The notes under the pieces: generated by a model | What the model saw: the letters and a program-made list of their open reading frames with translations, nothing else | What the model was told of the DNA's origin: nothing | The model's database searches: none | Assembly (NCBI GenBank): GCA_028247315.1 | Contig: JAOKFZ010000013.1 | Location: 1 to 45,101 of the forward strand | Reading direction: 5' to 3' | Origin: Bacteroidia bacterium | Lineage (GTDB): Bacteria; Bacteroidota; Bacteroidia; NS11-12g; UBA9320 | DNA length: 45,101 nt | Part shown: piece by piece, positions 10,109 to 17,903 of the stretch | Layout of the letters: every line of letters begins with the position of its first letter | How positions within the stretch are numbered: the stretch's first letter is position 1 | Position numbers and translations under genes: made by a program

Positions 10109-10921
10109 TTAGTGGGCAACTGGCAATAGTGTTCGTTGAAAGCGAACTTCTTTTTCTAAGAAGAACGTGGCACTGCGTTCAAATTCTTCTGTGACATCAC
10201 TTAAGTGGTATTCGTCATTGGAGTTCTCATCACATTCCTCGTTTGTCAAGTCTAAAGCATGCAACCTTGCCTCTACACTCTCTGCTACTATTTTGGGGGT
10301 ATGCAGCACTTTTAGTTTATGTTTGAAAAAGGCCTCTATCTGCTGATAGATAATAGGATAGTGAGTACATGCAGGTATGAGGAGTTCGCACTTTTCGAAA
10401 CCCTTGAAATACCTTTCGAATACAGGAAAAAGCACTTTCTCTTCCATAAAACCATCTTCAATAAGGGGAACTAGGAGTGGTGTCGCTCGTGTCACTATAG
10501 TTAGCTCTTTGTTCCGCTTAGCTAAGGTGGCATTAAACATACCCGAGCCTATTGTCTTACGCGTCCCTATTATACCTATTTTGGTATACTTTTTCTGTTC
10601 TGAAATGAGATCTACAACCGGACTTATCACCTCTATGATCTTCTCTTTTGGATATGGTAGATTTTCTATGTTGCGTACAACTGTTGCTGCACTATTGCAG
10701 GCAACAACGATTAGTTTGCACTCCCGTTTTAGCAAGTACTGCATTATGGCACGAACATAGCTTTGCAAAGCTTCCTCACTCTTATCTCCATAAGGTAAAT
10801 GAGCAGTATCACCATAATAGACGAACTGCTCATTTGGAAGTTTTTGCTGCAGGGCTTTTAGCACGGTTAAACCACCTAGTCCTGAGTCAAATACGCCTAT
10901 AGGTTGAGACGTGCTGATAAT
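10109..10921 (-). CDS. murI: Glutamate racemase, probable ATT start
   Basis: MurI interconverts L- and D-glutamate for peptidoglycan in the cytoplasm. The N-terminal GVFDSGLGGLTVLKAL motif with its catalytic-site Asp is encoded at about 10848-10895, and both catalytic cysteines are present (VVACNSAAT and PACTHYP). The first ATG, GTG or TTG in frame is the GTG at 10864, which would cut off GVFDSGLGG. Upstream of that motif the frame is open back to a TAA inside the ompH gene, with only ATT (10921-10919), ATC or GTT as candidate starts, so I place the start at ATT, 8 nt after the ompH stop, giving 270 residues, a normal MurI length. The start is inferred; the function is secure. Confidence 0.88.
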   Translation of the reverse strand: MISTSQPIGVFDSGLGGLTVLKALQQKLPNEQFVYYGDTAHLPYGDKSEEALQSYVRAIMQYLLKRECKLIVVACNSAATVVRNIENLPYPKEKIIEVISPVVDLISEQKKYTKIGIIGTRKTIGSGMFNATLAKRNKELTIVTRATPLLVPLIEDGFMEEKVLFPVFERYFKGFEKCELLIPACTHYPIIYQQIEAFFKHKLKVLHTPKIVAESVEARLHALDLTNEECDENSNDEYHLSDVTEEFERSATFFLEKEVRFQRTLLPVAH

Positions 10922-10929
10922 CCTATAAT

Positions 10930-11436
10930 TTAAAGACTTAACTTAGCCTTAACTAAAGGCAATAAATCAAACTTAGGATCGCTGTAGATGACCCCGCTAC
11001 CTTCTGATGTTTCCATAACATAGGCATAACCATTTGCTTTTGCTACCTCTGATATAGCCGTTCTTACTTTTTCTAAAAGCGGCTTCAGTAGTTCTTCTTG
11101 CTTACGCTGTAGTTCTACATTTGCTCTTTGTTGTAGCTCTTGGAACTGCTTCTGTAGGTTTTCTACTTCTTGCATTTTTATCTCTTTCACCGTTTTATTT
11201 ATGCTAGGGTCTTCAGATATTTCCATGAAAGCCGCATACTTAGTTCTCATTTCGCGGTCTTTATCATCCACTATGTTTTTCCATTGCTCTTGCTCTACTG
11301 CAAGTTTCTTTTGAATACTATCTGCTTCTGGCATAGATTCAATCAACAGACTACTATTGATATGGCCTACTTTAGTTTGTGCTTGTACAGCGAATGCTGC
11401 ACATACCATCGTTAAAATTACGAGTACTTTTTTCAT
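10930..11436 (-). CDS. OmpH/Skp-family periplasmic chaperone (second copy)
   Basis: The 168-residue product has a signal peptide ending at VQAQ, then the OmpH/Skp opening KVGHINSSLLIESMP, a charged coiled-coil middle (about residues 45-125, EEVENLQKQFQELQQRANVE-like) and a C-terminal AISEVAKANGYAYVME segment typical of the family. Skp-type chaperones hold unfolded outer membrane proteins in the periplasm before BAM insertion. It lies 39 bp after a paralogue and 8 nt before murI, consistent with one transcript. In many Bacteroidota this pair follows bamA; bamA is not in the window. Confidence 0.85.
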   Translation of the reverse strand: MKKVLVILTMVCAAFAVQAQTKVGHINSSLLIESMPEADSIQKKLAVEQEQWKNIVDDKDREMRTKYAAFMEISEDPSINKTVKEIKMQEVENLQKQFQELQQRANVELQRKQEELLKPLLEKVRTAISEVAKANGYAYVMETSEGSGVIYSDPKFDLLPLVKAKLSL

Positions 11437-11475
11437 TGGTTTGATTTATAAATTTATTTTAGATTCTTGTTTTGT

Positions 11476-12063
11476 TTATCTCGGGGGTAGGTCTTCATCA
11501 TCATACGTATCATTTGGTAAATTGTTACCAACACCTTCTGTGACTATTACCCCTAACTCCTCTAGCACCTCATCGCTCCTATCATATTTAGGATTAGACA
11601 CTAACATTAGCATATCTCCACTTTTGTCGAAGATAAAATCAAGGCCATTACTTTTTGCCACTTTATTTATGGCAGCGTATACTTTGTCTTGTATCGGTTT
11701 TATCAGTTCAGCTCTTTTTTTAAATAATTCTCCTTCGTAGCCAAACTTGTCATTCTGATACTTCTTCGCAGCACGTTCTTTTTCAATTATCTCATTTTCT
11801 CGTTTGGTCTGCATATCTTTTGTCAGCAGTACTTTTTCTGCTTGGTATTGCTTGTACAATTTGTCGATTTCGGCAAATTTTGCATCTACATCTTGTTGCC
11901 ACTCTTTGCTTAGTTCATCCAGTTGTTTTTGTGCAGATTTGTAAGACGGCATCTGAGCAAGAATGTACTCTGAATCTACGTATGCAAATTTTTGGGCATT
12001 TGCTACATTGCTAGAGAGCATAAAGAGGCATGATGCCATTATTATTTTCGCTATTGATTTCAT
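11476..12063 (-). CDS. OmpH/Skp-family periplasmic chaperone (first copy)
   Basis: This 195-residue protein carries a signal peptide (cleavage near NAQ), then KFAYVDSEYILAQMPSYKSAQKQLDEL, the classic OmpH/Skp start, a long coiled coil (about residues 45-120) and the C-terminal block INKVAKSNGLDFIFDKSG. It ends in an acidic tail (NDTYDDEDLPPR) missing from the second copy. It is the first gene of the ompH-ompH-murI run, behind a TATGTTTG box about 60 nt upstream. The two paralogues differ clearly, so they may form distinct trimers; that is inference. Confidence 0.86.
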   Translation of the reverse strand: MKSIAKIIMASCLFMLSSNVANAQKFAYVDSEYILAQMPSYKSAQKQLDELSKEWQQDVDAKFAEIDKLYKQYQAEKVLLTKDMQTKRENEIIEKERAAKKYQNDKFGYEGELFKKRAELIKPIQDKVYAAINKVAKSNGLDFIFDKSGDMLMLVSNPKYDRSDEVLEELGVIVTEGVGNNLPNDTYDDEDLPPR

Positions 12064-12124
12064 ATTTTTCTATGTAATTGACAAGTAACTACACCAAAAG
12101 TGTGCTACACTGCCCAAACTGCTG

Positions 12125-12132
12125 CAAACATA
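12125..12132 (-). promoter_or_regulatory. -7-type promoter box TATGTTTG for ompH-ompH-murI
   Basis: Read on the minus strand, TATGTTTG matches the Bacteroidota sigma-A -7 consensus TAnnTTTG exactly. It lies about 60 nt upstream of the first ompH start, leaving an untranslated leader of roughly 50-55 nt. No convincing -33 TTTG is seen. Confidence 0.45.
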
Positions 12133-12203
12133 TAAAAAATTGGGGTTCGCATTCATTTTGGCCGCTATTTAATAGTCTGTCTTAACGTACACTATAGGCT
12201 ACA

Positions 12204-12743
12204 CTAATGTTTCAAATTGATTACTTCCGTACGTATTTTATTACTCACGTTTAATGCTCGATCTATCAGTTGTATCTCTAAATAAACGCTTGCAGGACTT
12301 TGTGCCGCTGGATTCGCTGTTAGATTAATCTTAATTTTACCGCTTATGGCCTTGTACTTCCCCGTTGGAGTGATAACAGGCACCCGTGAATGATTATTGC
12401 CATATAGACGGCCATTAGTTATATTCACAAGCTCTGCAAACTCGCCGTTGGCATCTTCTACCATAAAGGTAATTGGAAGATTGTGGGCATATGGACTGCC
12501 TAAATTATACGGTGCTACAGTATCTGAATCCGTAAGTCCGATATCCCCATCTCCATCTCTGTAGGAAATAATCAGTTGAATAACACTGTCTTTTGCCAAT
12601 ACATTTTCGATGACATTCACATCAATCAATCCTATCTCTGGCACATTGCTGTAACCTACTATTTCTGGCTTGCATGCATATGTAGCTAGTATAATGAATA
12701 CACTTATTATCTTTGTGGTCTGGATGATTAGCTTGCCTAACAT
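12204..12743 (-). CDS. Lipoprotein of unknown function
   Basis: The 179-residue product starts with a long hydrophobic leader ending in the lipobox-like ATYAC, so it should be a lipoprotein with Cys near residue 23. The mature part is predicted beta-rich and contains an acidic loop YRDGDGDIGLTDSDTV that looks like a calcium-binding site, also seen in many Bacteroidota surface lipoproteins. No catalytic motif is evident. Its ATG at 12743-12741 is the only reasonable start and lies inside the 5' end of the divergent LuxE-like gene, so the two coding regions overlap head-to-head by about 20 bp. Confidence 0.68.
   Translation of the reverse strand: MLGKLIIQTTKIISVFIILATYACKPEIVGYSNVPEIGLIDVNVIENVLAKDSVIQLIISYRDGDGDIGLTDSDTVAPYNLGSPYAHNLPITFMVEDANGEFAELVNITNGRLYGNNHSRVPVITPTGKYKAISGKIKINLTANPAAQSPASVYLEIQLIDRALNVSNKIRTEVINLKH
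12708..12715 (+). promoter_or_regulatory. -7-type promoter box TATCTTTG for the LuxE-like gene
   Basis: TATCTTTG matches TAnnTTTG exactly and its final G is 8 nt before the ATG at 12724, predicting transcription to begin at or next to the start codon. The box lies within the signal-peptide codons of the opposite-strand lipoprotein gene. Confidence 0.5.
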
Positions 12744-13698
12744 AAATGATGTGTGGAATGTATCTGAAGATAATTTTAACGCAATTGCACTTCAAATATT
12801 TCAATATCAAGCCAAAAATAATAAGGTGTATGCCGAATATCTAAAATTAATTGACAAACTACCCGAAACAATTGAGCATTTTACCCAAATACCCTTTTTA
12901 CCCATTGCTTTTTTCAAGACACACACTGTAGTAGCTGGGGATTTTCTTCCCAAAAAGGTATTTGAAAGCAGCAGTACCACAGGACTAAACACCTCTAAGC
13001 ATCTGGTAAAGAATCTCGACCTATACCACACGAATTGCACTAAGATAATAGAACAAAAACTCGGAGACATCACAGATTACGAAATCTCTGGACTGCTCCC
13101 AAACTACTTGGAACGGGATAACTCATCCCTCGTGAATATGGTAGCTCATCTAATGGACCACAACAAACAAGAAAAGGCCTTCTATTTGTATAACCATAAA
13201 GATCTTTTTGATAAGATGAAAAACACTTCGACAAAGCAATTACTCTTTGGGGTAAGCTTTGCCTTATTGGATTTTGCAGAAAAATACAACGTCATAAACA
13301 GCAACCTTACTGTTATTGAGACTGGAGGAATGAAAGGGCGTAAAAAAGAGATTACGAAAACGGAGGTTTACAATGAACTAAAAGTTGCTTTTCCAAATGC
13401 TACTATCCTCTCCGAGTATGGAATGACCGAGCTGCTTAGTCAAGCGTATAGCGACGAAACTGCTAAATATACCTGCCCAACCTGGATGAAAGTGCTGCCT
13501 CGGGCAGATAATGATCCGCTAAGCCATGAGGCAAACGGGCAAACGGCAGCTCTCAACATTATAGATTTGGCAAACCTCTACACGTGCAGTTTTATAGCAA
13601 CAGATGATCTTGGCAAAGTTTATACAGATGGCACCTTTGAGGTAAGCGGCAGACTCGACTATTCTGATATCCGAGGCTGCAGCCTTATGGCCTTGTAA
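12724..13698 (+). CDS. LuxE-like acyl-protein synthetase / acyl-adenylating protein
   Basis: The 324-residue protein matches the LuxE family (PF04443), relatives of adenylate-forming enzymes found singly in Bacteroidota. Visible marks are IALQIFQYQAKNN near the N-terminus, the nucleotide-binding Ser/Thr/Gly loop ESSSTTG (about residue 83), the core motif LSEYGMTELLSQAYS and the late GTFEVSGRLDYSDIRG. I start at ATG 12724 because MISLPNINDVW..NFNAIAL lines up with usual family beginnings and a TATCTTTG box sits 8 nt upstream. LuxE activates a fatty acid as acyl-AMP in luminescent bacteria, but no luxC, luxD or luciferase genes are here. The actual acyl substrate is unknown; a capsule or lipid-tailoring role is possible. 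Confidence 0.78.
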   Translation: MISLPNINDVWNVSEDNFNAIALQIFQYQAKNNKVYAEYLKLIDKLPETIEHFTQIPFLPIAFFKTHTVVAGDFLPKKVFESSSTTGLNTSKHLVKNLDLYHTNCTKIIEQKLGDITDYEISGLLPNYLERDNSSLVNMVAHLMDHNKQEKAFYLYNHKDLFDKMKNTSTKQLLFGVSFALLDFAEKYNVINSNLTVIETGGMKGRKKEITKTEVYNELKVAFPNATILSEYGMTELLSQAYSDETAKYTCPTWMKVLPRADNDPLSHEANGQTAALNIIDLANLYTCSFIATDDLGKVYTDGTFEVSGRLDYSDIRGCSLMAL

Positions 13699-13712
13699 CC
13701 TCCAAATACCGC

Positions 13713-13720
13713 TATATTTG
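13713..13720 (+). promoter_or_regulatory. -7-type promoter box TATATTTG
   Basis: TATATTTG is an exact TAnnTTTG match and ends 6 nt before the lipoprotein ATG at 13727, again predicting a leaderless or near-leaderless mRNA. It begins 14 nt after the LuxE-like stop codon. Confidence 0.5.
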
Positions 13721-13726
13721 TATCCT

Positions 13727-14224
13727 ATGACAAAGAACATTTATCTTATTGCTCTACTTATAGCTGCTTGTACTGCCGAGCAAGCTACTTACATACACTC
13801 TCTCGTGCCGGGAGGAGGTATCTCTACTGCAGAGATCACGTACTTACATGAAGCAACAGGCGTGGGCATTTCAGGCGGACTGGACCTTATTGAATCGGCT
13901 ACTCCTATTGTAGAAACTACCTTAGAAGCAAAAGACATCAAAGTAGACCATGTACCCAAGGGCAATTATAGTGTCATACTAAAAAACGAGTCAGGCACAA
14001 GTACATTCACAGGTATCCCTGAAAAATTCATCAATATGGATGCTGACATTCTCTTCTCTCGCAAAGTATTTGAACCTTTCTTTCCGACAGAGTGGGAACC
14101 AATGAAAGGGAGTGACTTCACAACGCTTTATATAAAAAGCAAGCGTGACAATCAGATATTTTACATGAAGATAGTAGCCACAGCAACCAATAACGAAATG
14201 GCTAAATACTCCGAAGATTACTAA
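13727..14224 (+). CDS. Small lipoprotein of unknown function
   Basis: The 165-residue product begins MTKNIYLIALLIAACTAEQ, a short leader with lipobox IAAC (Cys 15). The mature chain shows beta-strand patterns and no recognised motif. The start at 13727 is preferred over an in-frame TTG nine bases upstream because it gives a normal signal and follows a TATATTTG box by 6 nt. Its TAA overlaps the stop codon of the convergent nuclease gene (shared bases around 14221-14224), so neither gene has room for a separate terminator hairpin. Confidence 0.62.
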   Translation: MTKNIYLIALLIAACTAEQATYIHSLVPGGGISTAEITYLHEATGVGISGGLDLIESATPIVETTLEAKDIKVDHVPKGNYSVILKNESGTSTFTGIPEKFINMDADILFSRKVFEPFFPTEWEPMKGSDFTTLYIKSKRDNQIFYMKIVATATNNEMAKYSEDY

Positions 14225-15585
14225 GAGGCATCTAATTTCCAGACTTTATACATCTTGGGTATTGGATTAACTAAGAAACCATTAAGTATTCGCTTGATGT
14301 CATTGTTATTCTTGTATGGCGTTATGCAGTCTTTGAGGTCTTCTGAGCTTTTAGCTGAATCTGATTCTACAAAACCGAATCCTTTGTAGTCGCCCTCTTC
14401 TATTTGCACCACACCATTTTCGCCTCTGGCACGACCCGGACCAACTATATATACCGACAGCTTAGCTTCTTTGTTCTCTGTAACTGCTGTCACTCTTGCA
14501 TTATATTCTGTTACGGTTTCTCGTTTGGAGCAAATAGAGCATGCATCTCCTAGATAACAACCCTCTTTTGTACGTTCCAAACTTGCATACTTTGGACACA
14601 ACATATGTTGTTCTACAAGCCTATACAGATGGTCCTTAGCCATCGTCATAGAACTGAAACTTTGGATACTATTCTTAGCAAATTTTTTCAGGAATACATC
14701 TACACGCAGTACTCCGTCTTGCCCTTCGTAGTAACACACGTGATAGTCGTGGCTCTTATTCTTTTGAGCTTTATTGTATTTTGGGTAATGCTTTTTTATT
14801 TCATCACTCTCTAGCAATAAAGCAATGAGCTCATTGCCTGTTTCTACAGAACTCACGTGATGTATACTCCTAAGCAGCTCACTCTTTTTTCTGCTTTTTT
14901 CAGAAAAATGGGTAACAATACGTTTCTTTATATCCTTAGCCTTACCTACATAGAGAATCTCCATTTTCTCTCCTAATAGGTAATATACTCCAGCTGTATT
15001 GGGCAACTCTTCAAACTCTTTCTTGTCCAAATTTGGCGGCAACATGGCTTCCTTGTTCAGCTGATTGAGTGAATAGAAGACAAAATCGTCCTTATCTTCG
15101 GTAAGCAAATGATGAAACAATTCTAACGTAGCCATTGTGTCTCCCATAGCCCTATGTCTACTATGATTTTCGATACCTAATGCCGGACATATTTTGCCCA
15201 AAGAATACGATGCATGACCAGGTATAATACCTCTCGAAAGTCGTACAGTACAAAGTTTTTTCTTGTTGAACGTAATACCTAAATCTTCAAAGTGGTTTTT
15301 GATAATGCCATAATCGAAACTCACATTATGAGCTATGAAAATAGTATCTCCCAAAAAGGCTAAAAACGCTTGAGCGATATCCTCAAACTTTGGAGCGTCT
15401 TGTACCATAGGATTTGATATCCCTGTAAGCAAGGTAATTGACTTGGGTATGAACACCTCCGGATTTACAAGTGTCTCGTAACTCTCAAGGACCTGTTTAC
15501 CATCTGTTTTTACCGCAGCTATCTCTGTAATGCGATTGCCGTGAGAACCCCCAGTGGTTTCTATGTCTACAACAGTATATATCAA
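14221..15585 (-). CDS. DnaQ-type 3'-5' exonuclease fused to a GIY-YIG (UvrC/Cho-like) nuclease
   Basis: The N-terminal ~165 residues are a DEDDh exonuclease: VVDIETTGG, HNVSFDYGIIK and HRAMGDTMATLEL carry the acidic and His residues. From about residue 195 a GIY-YIG endonuclease follows: NTAGVYYLL, ILYVGKAKDIKKRI and the Glu in ETGNELIALLLESDEIK. After that comes a cysteine-rich segment (HMLCPKY, GCYLGDACSICS) as in UvrC/Cho-like proteins. This fusion is known in Bacteroidota and Actinobacteria and is thought to act in DNA repair or damage tolerance. Translation must begin at or beside TTG 15585-15583, because motif I is only six residues in and the preceding codon is the moxR TAA, in the same frame. 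It is the last gene of a folding-factor operon. Confidence 0.85.
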   Translation of the reverse strand: MIYTVVDIETTGGSHGNRITEIAAVKTDGKQVLESYETLVNPEVFIPKSITLLTGISNPMVQDAPKFEDIAQAFLAFLGDTIFIAHNVSFDYGIIKNHFEDLGITFNKKKLCTVRLSRGIIPGHASYSLGKICPALGIENHSRHRAMGDTMATLELFHHLLTEDKDDFVFYSLNQLNKEAMLPPNLDKKEFEELPNTAGVYYLLGEKMEILYVGKAKDIKKRIVTHFSEKSRKKSELLRSIHHVSSVETGNELIALLLESDEIKKHYPKYNKAQKNKSHDYHVCYYEGQDGVLRVDVFLKKFAKNSIQSFSSMTMAKDHLYRLVEQHMLCPKYASLERTKEGCYLGDACSICSKRETVTEYNARVTAVTENKEAKLSVYIVGPGRARGENGVVQIEEGDYKGFGFVESDSAKSSEDLKDCITPYKNNNDIKRILNGFLVNPIPKMYKVWKLDAS

Positions 15586-16551
15586 TTATAGTATACTCTC
15601 AATAATACTATCAGAAGATATTCCTTCAGCCTCTGCCTTATAATTACGCACTATTCTATGTCTAAGAACCATTTTAGCTACCGCTTGTACATCCTCAATA
15701 TCTGGAGAATATTTCCCATTCATAAGAGCATTTGCCTTGGCACCAACTATGAGGTATTGAGACGCTCTTGGTCCTGCACCATAATCTACATAGTCATTTA
15801 TTCGCTCTGTGGCTAGCTCTCTGCCTGCTCTGGTTCTACCTACCAATTTTACTGCGTACTCATATACATTATCTGCTACGGGCACTTTTCTTACCAAGTT
15901 TTGGAAACCAATAATTTCTTCTTGACTCACCACATTATTTACCTGCACATTCTTGTGTGAAGTTGTAGCTTTCACTATGCTTATCTCCTCTGCGGTACTC
16001 GGATAATCTAAGATCATATTGAACATAAATCTATCCAGTTGAGCTTCCGGTAACGGATATGTCCCTTCTTGTTCTATGGGGTTCTGTGTTGCTAGTACAA
16101 AAAACGGTTTGGGCAATGGATATTCTTTTCCATTGACTGTTACCGTTTTTTCTTGCATAGCCTCTAGAAGTGCGGCTTGTGTTTTTGGAGGGGTCCTATT
16201 TATCTCATCTGCAAGTACAATATTGGCAAATACAGGCCCTTTGTTAAATTTAAAACTACGAGTATCATCTAATATCTCTGAACCTACAATATCGCTTGGC
16301 ATAAGGTCTGGTGTAAACTGAATACGATTAAAACTCATATCCAATGCCTCACTTATGGTTTTGATGAGCAGCGTCTTGGCTAGACCGGGCACACCTATTA
16401 GCAGAGCATGCCCATTGCTAATTATGCTGGTTATCACACCATTCACTACTTCATCTTGGCCTATGATAACCTTGCCTATCTCCGCTTTCAGTTCTTGTAC
16501 TTTTATTACGAGACTATCTGCCGCTTTTTTATCGTCGTTAAAATCTATCAT
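15586..16551 (-). CDS. MoxR-family AAA+ ATPase
   Basis: This 321-residue protein matches MoxR ATPases nearly end to end: Walker A GVPGLAKTLLIK, Walker B VLADEINRTPPKTQAALLEAMQEK, sensor LATQNPIEQEGTYPLPEAQLDRF, and the C-terminal GAGPRASQYLIVGAKANAL and VLRHRIVRNYKAEAEGI. MoxR proteins act as chaperone-like ATPases that load cofactors or mature partner proteins, usually with DUF58 and von Willebrand factor genes; none are in this window. Here it follows a SurA-like gene by 5 nt, which suggests envelope quality control. Its TAA is directly followed by the TTG of the nuclease gene. Confidence 0.92.
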   Translation of the reverse strand: MIDFNDDKKAADSLVIKVQELKAEIGKVIIGQDEVVNGVITSIISNGHALLIGVPGLAKTLLIKTISEALDMSFNRIQFTPDLMPSDIVGSEILDDTRSFKFNKGPVFANIVLADEINRTPPKTQAALLEAMQEKTVTVNGKEYPLPKPFFVLATQNPIEQEGTYPLPEAQLDRFMFNMILDYPSTAEEISIVKATTSHKNVQVNNVVSQEEIIGFQNLVRKVPVADNVYEYAVKLVGRTRAGRELATERINDYVDYGAGPRASQYLIVGAKANALMNGKYSPDIEDVQAVAKMVLRHRIVRNYKAEAEGISSDSIIESIL

Positions 16552-16556
16552 TGGTA

Positions 16557-17903
16557 TTAGTTACTTAGACCTTTCCACCCTTCTAATTCTTTGCAATTTA
16601 CATATTTGGCATCTATCCAAACATAGACACCCTTTTTGAACTCATCTACCCATTTTTTTACTTCATTTTCTTGTTTCTGCTCCACTGCCAGAGACTGTAT
16701 TTTCTGGTAGTCATCTTTCAAGTTGGCCTTGTGAGCAGGCACAACTTTACGCAAGTAGAAAAACCTGTACCCTTCTGTACCATCTGCATCTTGAAACTTA
16801 GCTGCATCTGAGTACTCACCAGGTATCATAGACTCTGCTTTCGCAGAAACAATTGGCGGCAGAGCTGCTATAGGAACTTGTTGTGAACCTGTGCCCCCAT
16901 CTACATAATAACCACAGTTGTCTTTTGTTTGAGCATCTGTACTGTACTTACTAGCTACGTGACACAATGTAAGGCTGTCAGTTTTTACTGCTACAATGAG
17001 CTTCACCATCTCTTTCTTGAGTGCAATAAAATCACTGGGCACGATGAGTGGTTTTATGAGTATGTGGCGTGCATTTACTTTCTCCCCTTTTCTATCTATC
17101 ACCTGAATGATATGGTATCCGTAATCTGTTTCTATAACTTCAGAAATGGAATCGTTTTTAAGTTTGAAAGCAGCACGTTCGAAAGCACTTACCATCTGAC
17201 CTCGAGCAAAATACCCAAGCTCTCCACCATTGACGGATGTCCCAGGATCATCACTATTACTTTTAGCAGCAAAATCGAAGGTATAGATACCATTCATTAT
17301 CTCTTTCCGTAACTTGGTGATTTTTTCCAACGCATACTCTTTGGCATATATACTTGCTTTTGGTTTCATAGAAATCATCGCAAATTCTACCTCTTTATCA
17401 AAATTCGGCAAACTATCTTTTGGTATTTCATTGAAAAACAAGCGTACATCGGTAGGCGATGCTTTGATGCTACTTACTAGACTTTGTTGCACTTGCTGTG
17501 TTACCATTTGCTCTTCAACCTTTGGCCTCATCTGTGCTTTGTACTCATCTACAGGCTTCCCCAGATACTGCTCTAGTCTTGCCTCTCCTCCAATCTGCGA
17601 AGCATAGTATTGAATCCTTCTGTCAACTTCCGAATCTACTCTAGCAGCATCCGCATAGGTACTATCCACCTTACCTTTATGTAGATAGAGCTTTTGTATG
17701 ATCAGTTGATTTAATATTTCGCATTTTAAATCTCCATCATAAAATTCCATTTCTTTTTTGGCTTGGGCATACTCTGTCTCCATTTGAGATTTTAGAATGA
17801 TGTTTTCACCAATAACGGCTACTACCTCATCTAAAACACGTACGCTTTGAGCTTGCACTATGTAGCCGCAAAGCAGGAGTGCTATTGTTATCGTTTTCTT
17901 CAA
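16557..17903 (-). CDS. SurA-like periplasmic peptidyl-prolyl isomerase with two parvulin regions
   Basis: The 448-residue product has a signal peptide (ending near VQAQ), a SurA-type N-terminal chaperone domain (VAVIGENIILKSQMETEY, about residues 25-150) and two parvulin-like regions. The first (about 170-265) shows GGELGYFARGQMVSAFERAAF and TDYGYHIIQVIDRKGE; the second (about 275-390) begins NARHILIKP but is more divergent. It should help fold outer membrane proteins in the periplasm. Its start overlaps the previous lipoprotein stop by 4 nt (ATGA), and moxR follows after 5 nt, so the genes are translationally linked. Confidence 0.87.
   Translation of the reverse strand: MKKTITIALLLCGYIVQAQSVRVLDEVVAVIGENIILKSQMETEYAQAKKEMEFYDGDLKCEILNQLIIQKLYLHKGKVDSTYADAARVDSEVDRRIQYYASQIGGEARLEQYLGKPVDEYKAQMRPKVEEQMVTQQVQQSLVSSIKASPTDVRLFFNEIPKDSLPNFDKEVEFAMISMKPKASIYAKEYALEKITKLRKEIMNGIYTFDFAAKSNSDDPGTSVNGGELGYFARGQMVSAFERAAFKLKNDSISEVIETDYGYHIIQVIDRKGEKVNARHILIKPLIVPSDFIALKKEMVKLIVAVKTDSLTLCHVASKYSTDAQTKDNCGYYVDGGTGSQQVPIAALPPIVSAKAESMIPGEYSDAAKFQDADGTEGYRFFYLRKVVPAHKANLKDDYQKIQSLAVEQKQENEVKKWVDEFKKGVYVWIDAKYVNCKELEGWKGLSN

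Noticed and set aside
10377-10760. A 127-codon plus-strand frame over murI
   Set aside because: It is antisense to the MurI active-site region and shows no recognisable protein features.
12724-13698. Possible luminescence (lux) genes because of the LuxE-like protein
   Set aside because: No luxC, luxD, luxA or luxB-like genes are present; single LuxE-family genes are common in non-luminous Bacteroidota.
14221-16551. MoxR-nuclease junction as a frameshifted single gene
   Set aside because: Both proteins have full-length, normal termini for their families; the feature is kept as a stop-start junction and not called a broken fusion.
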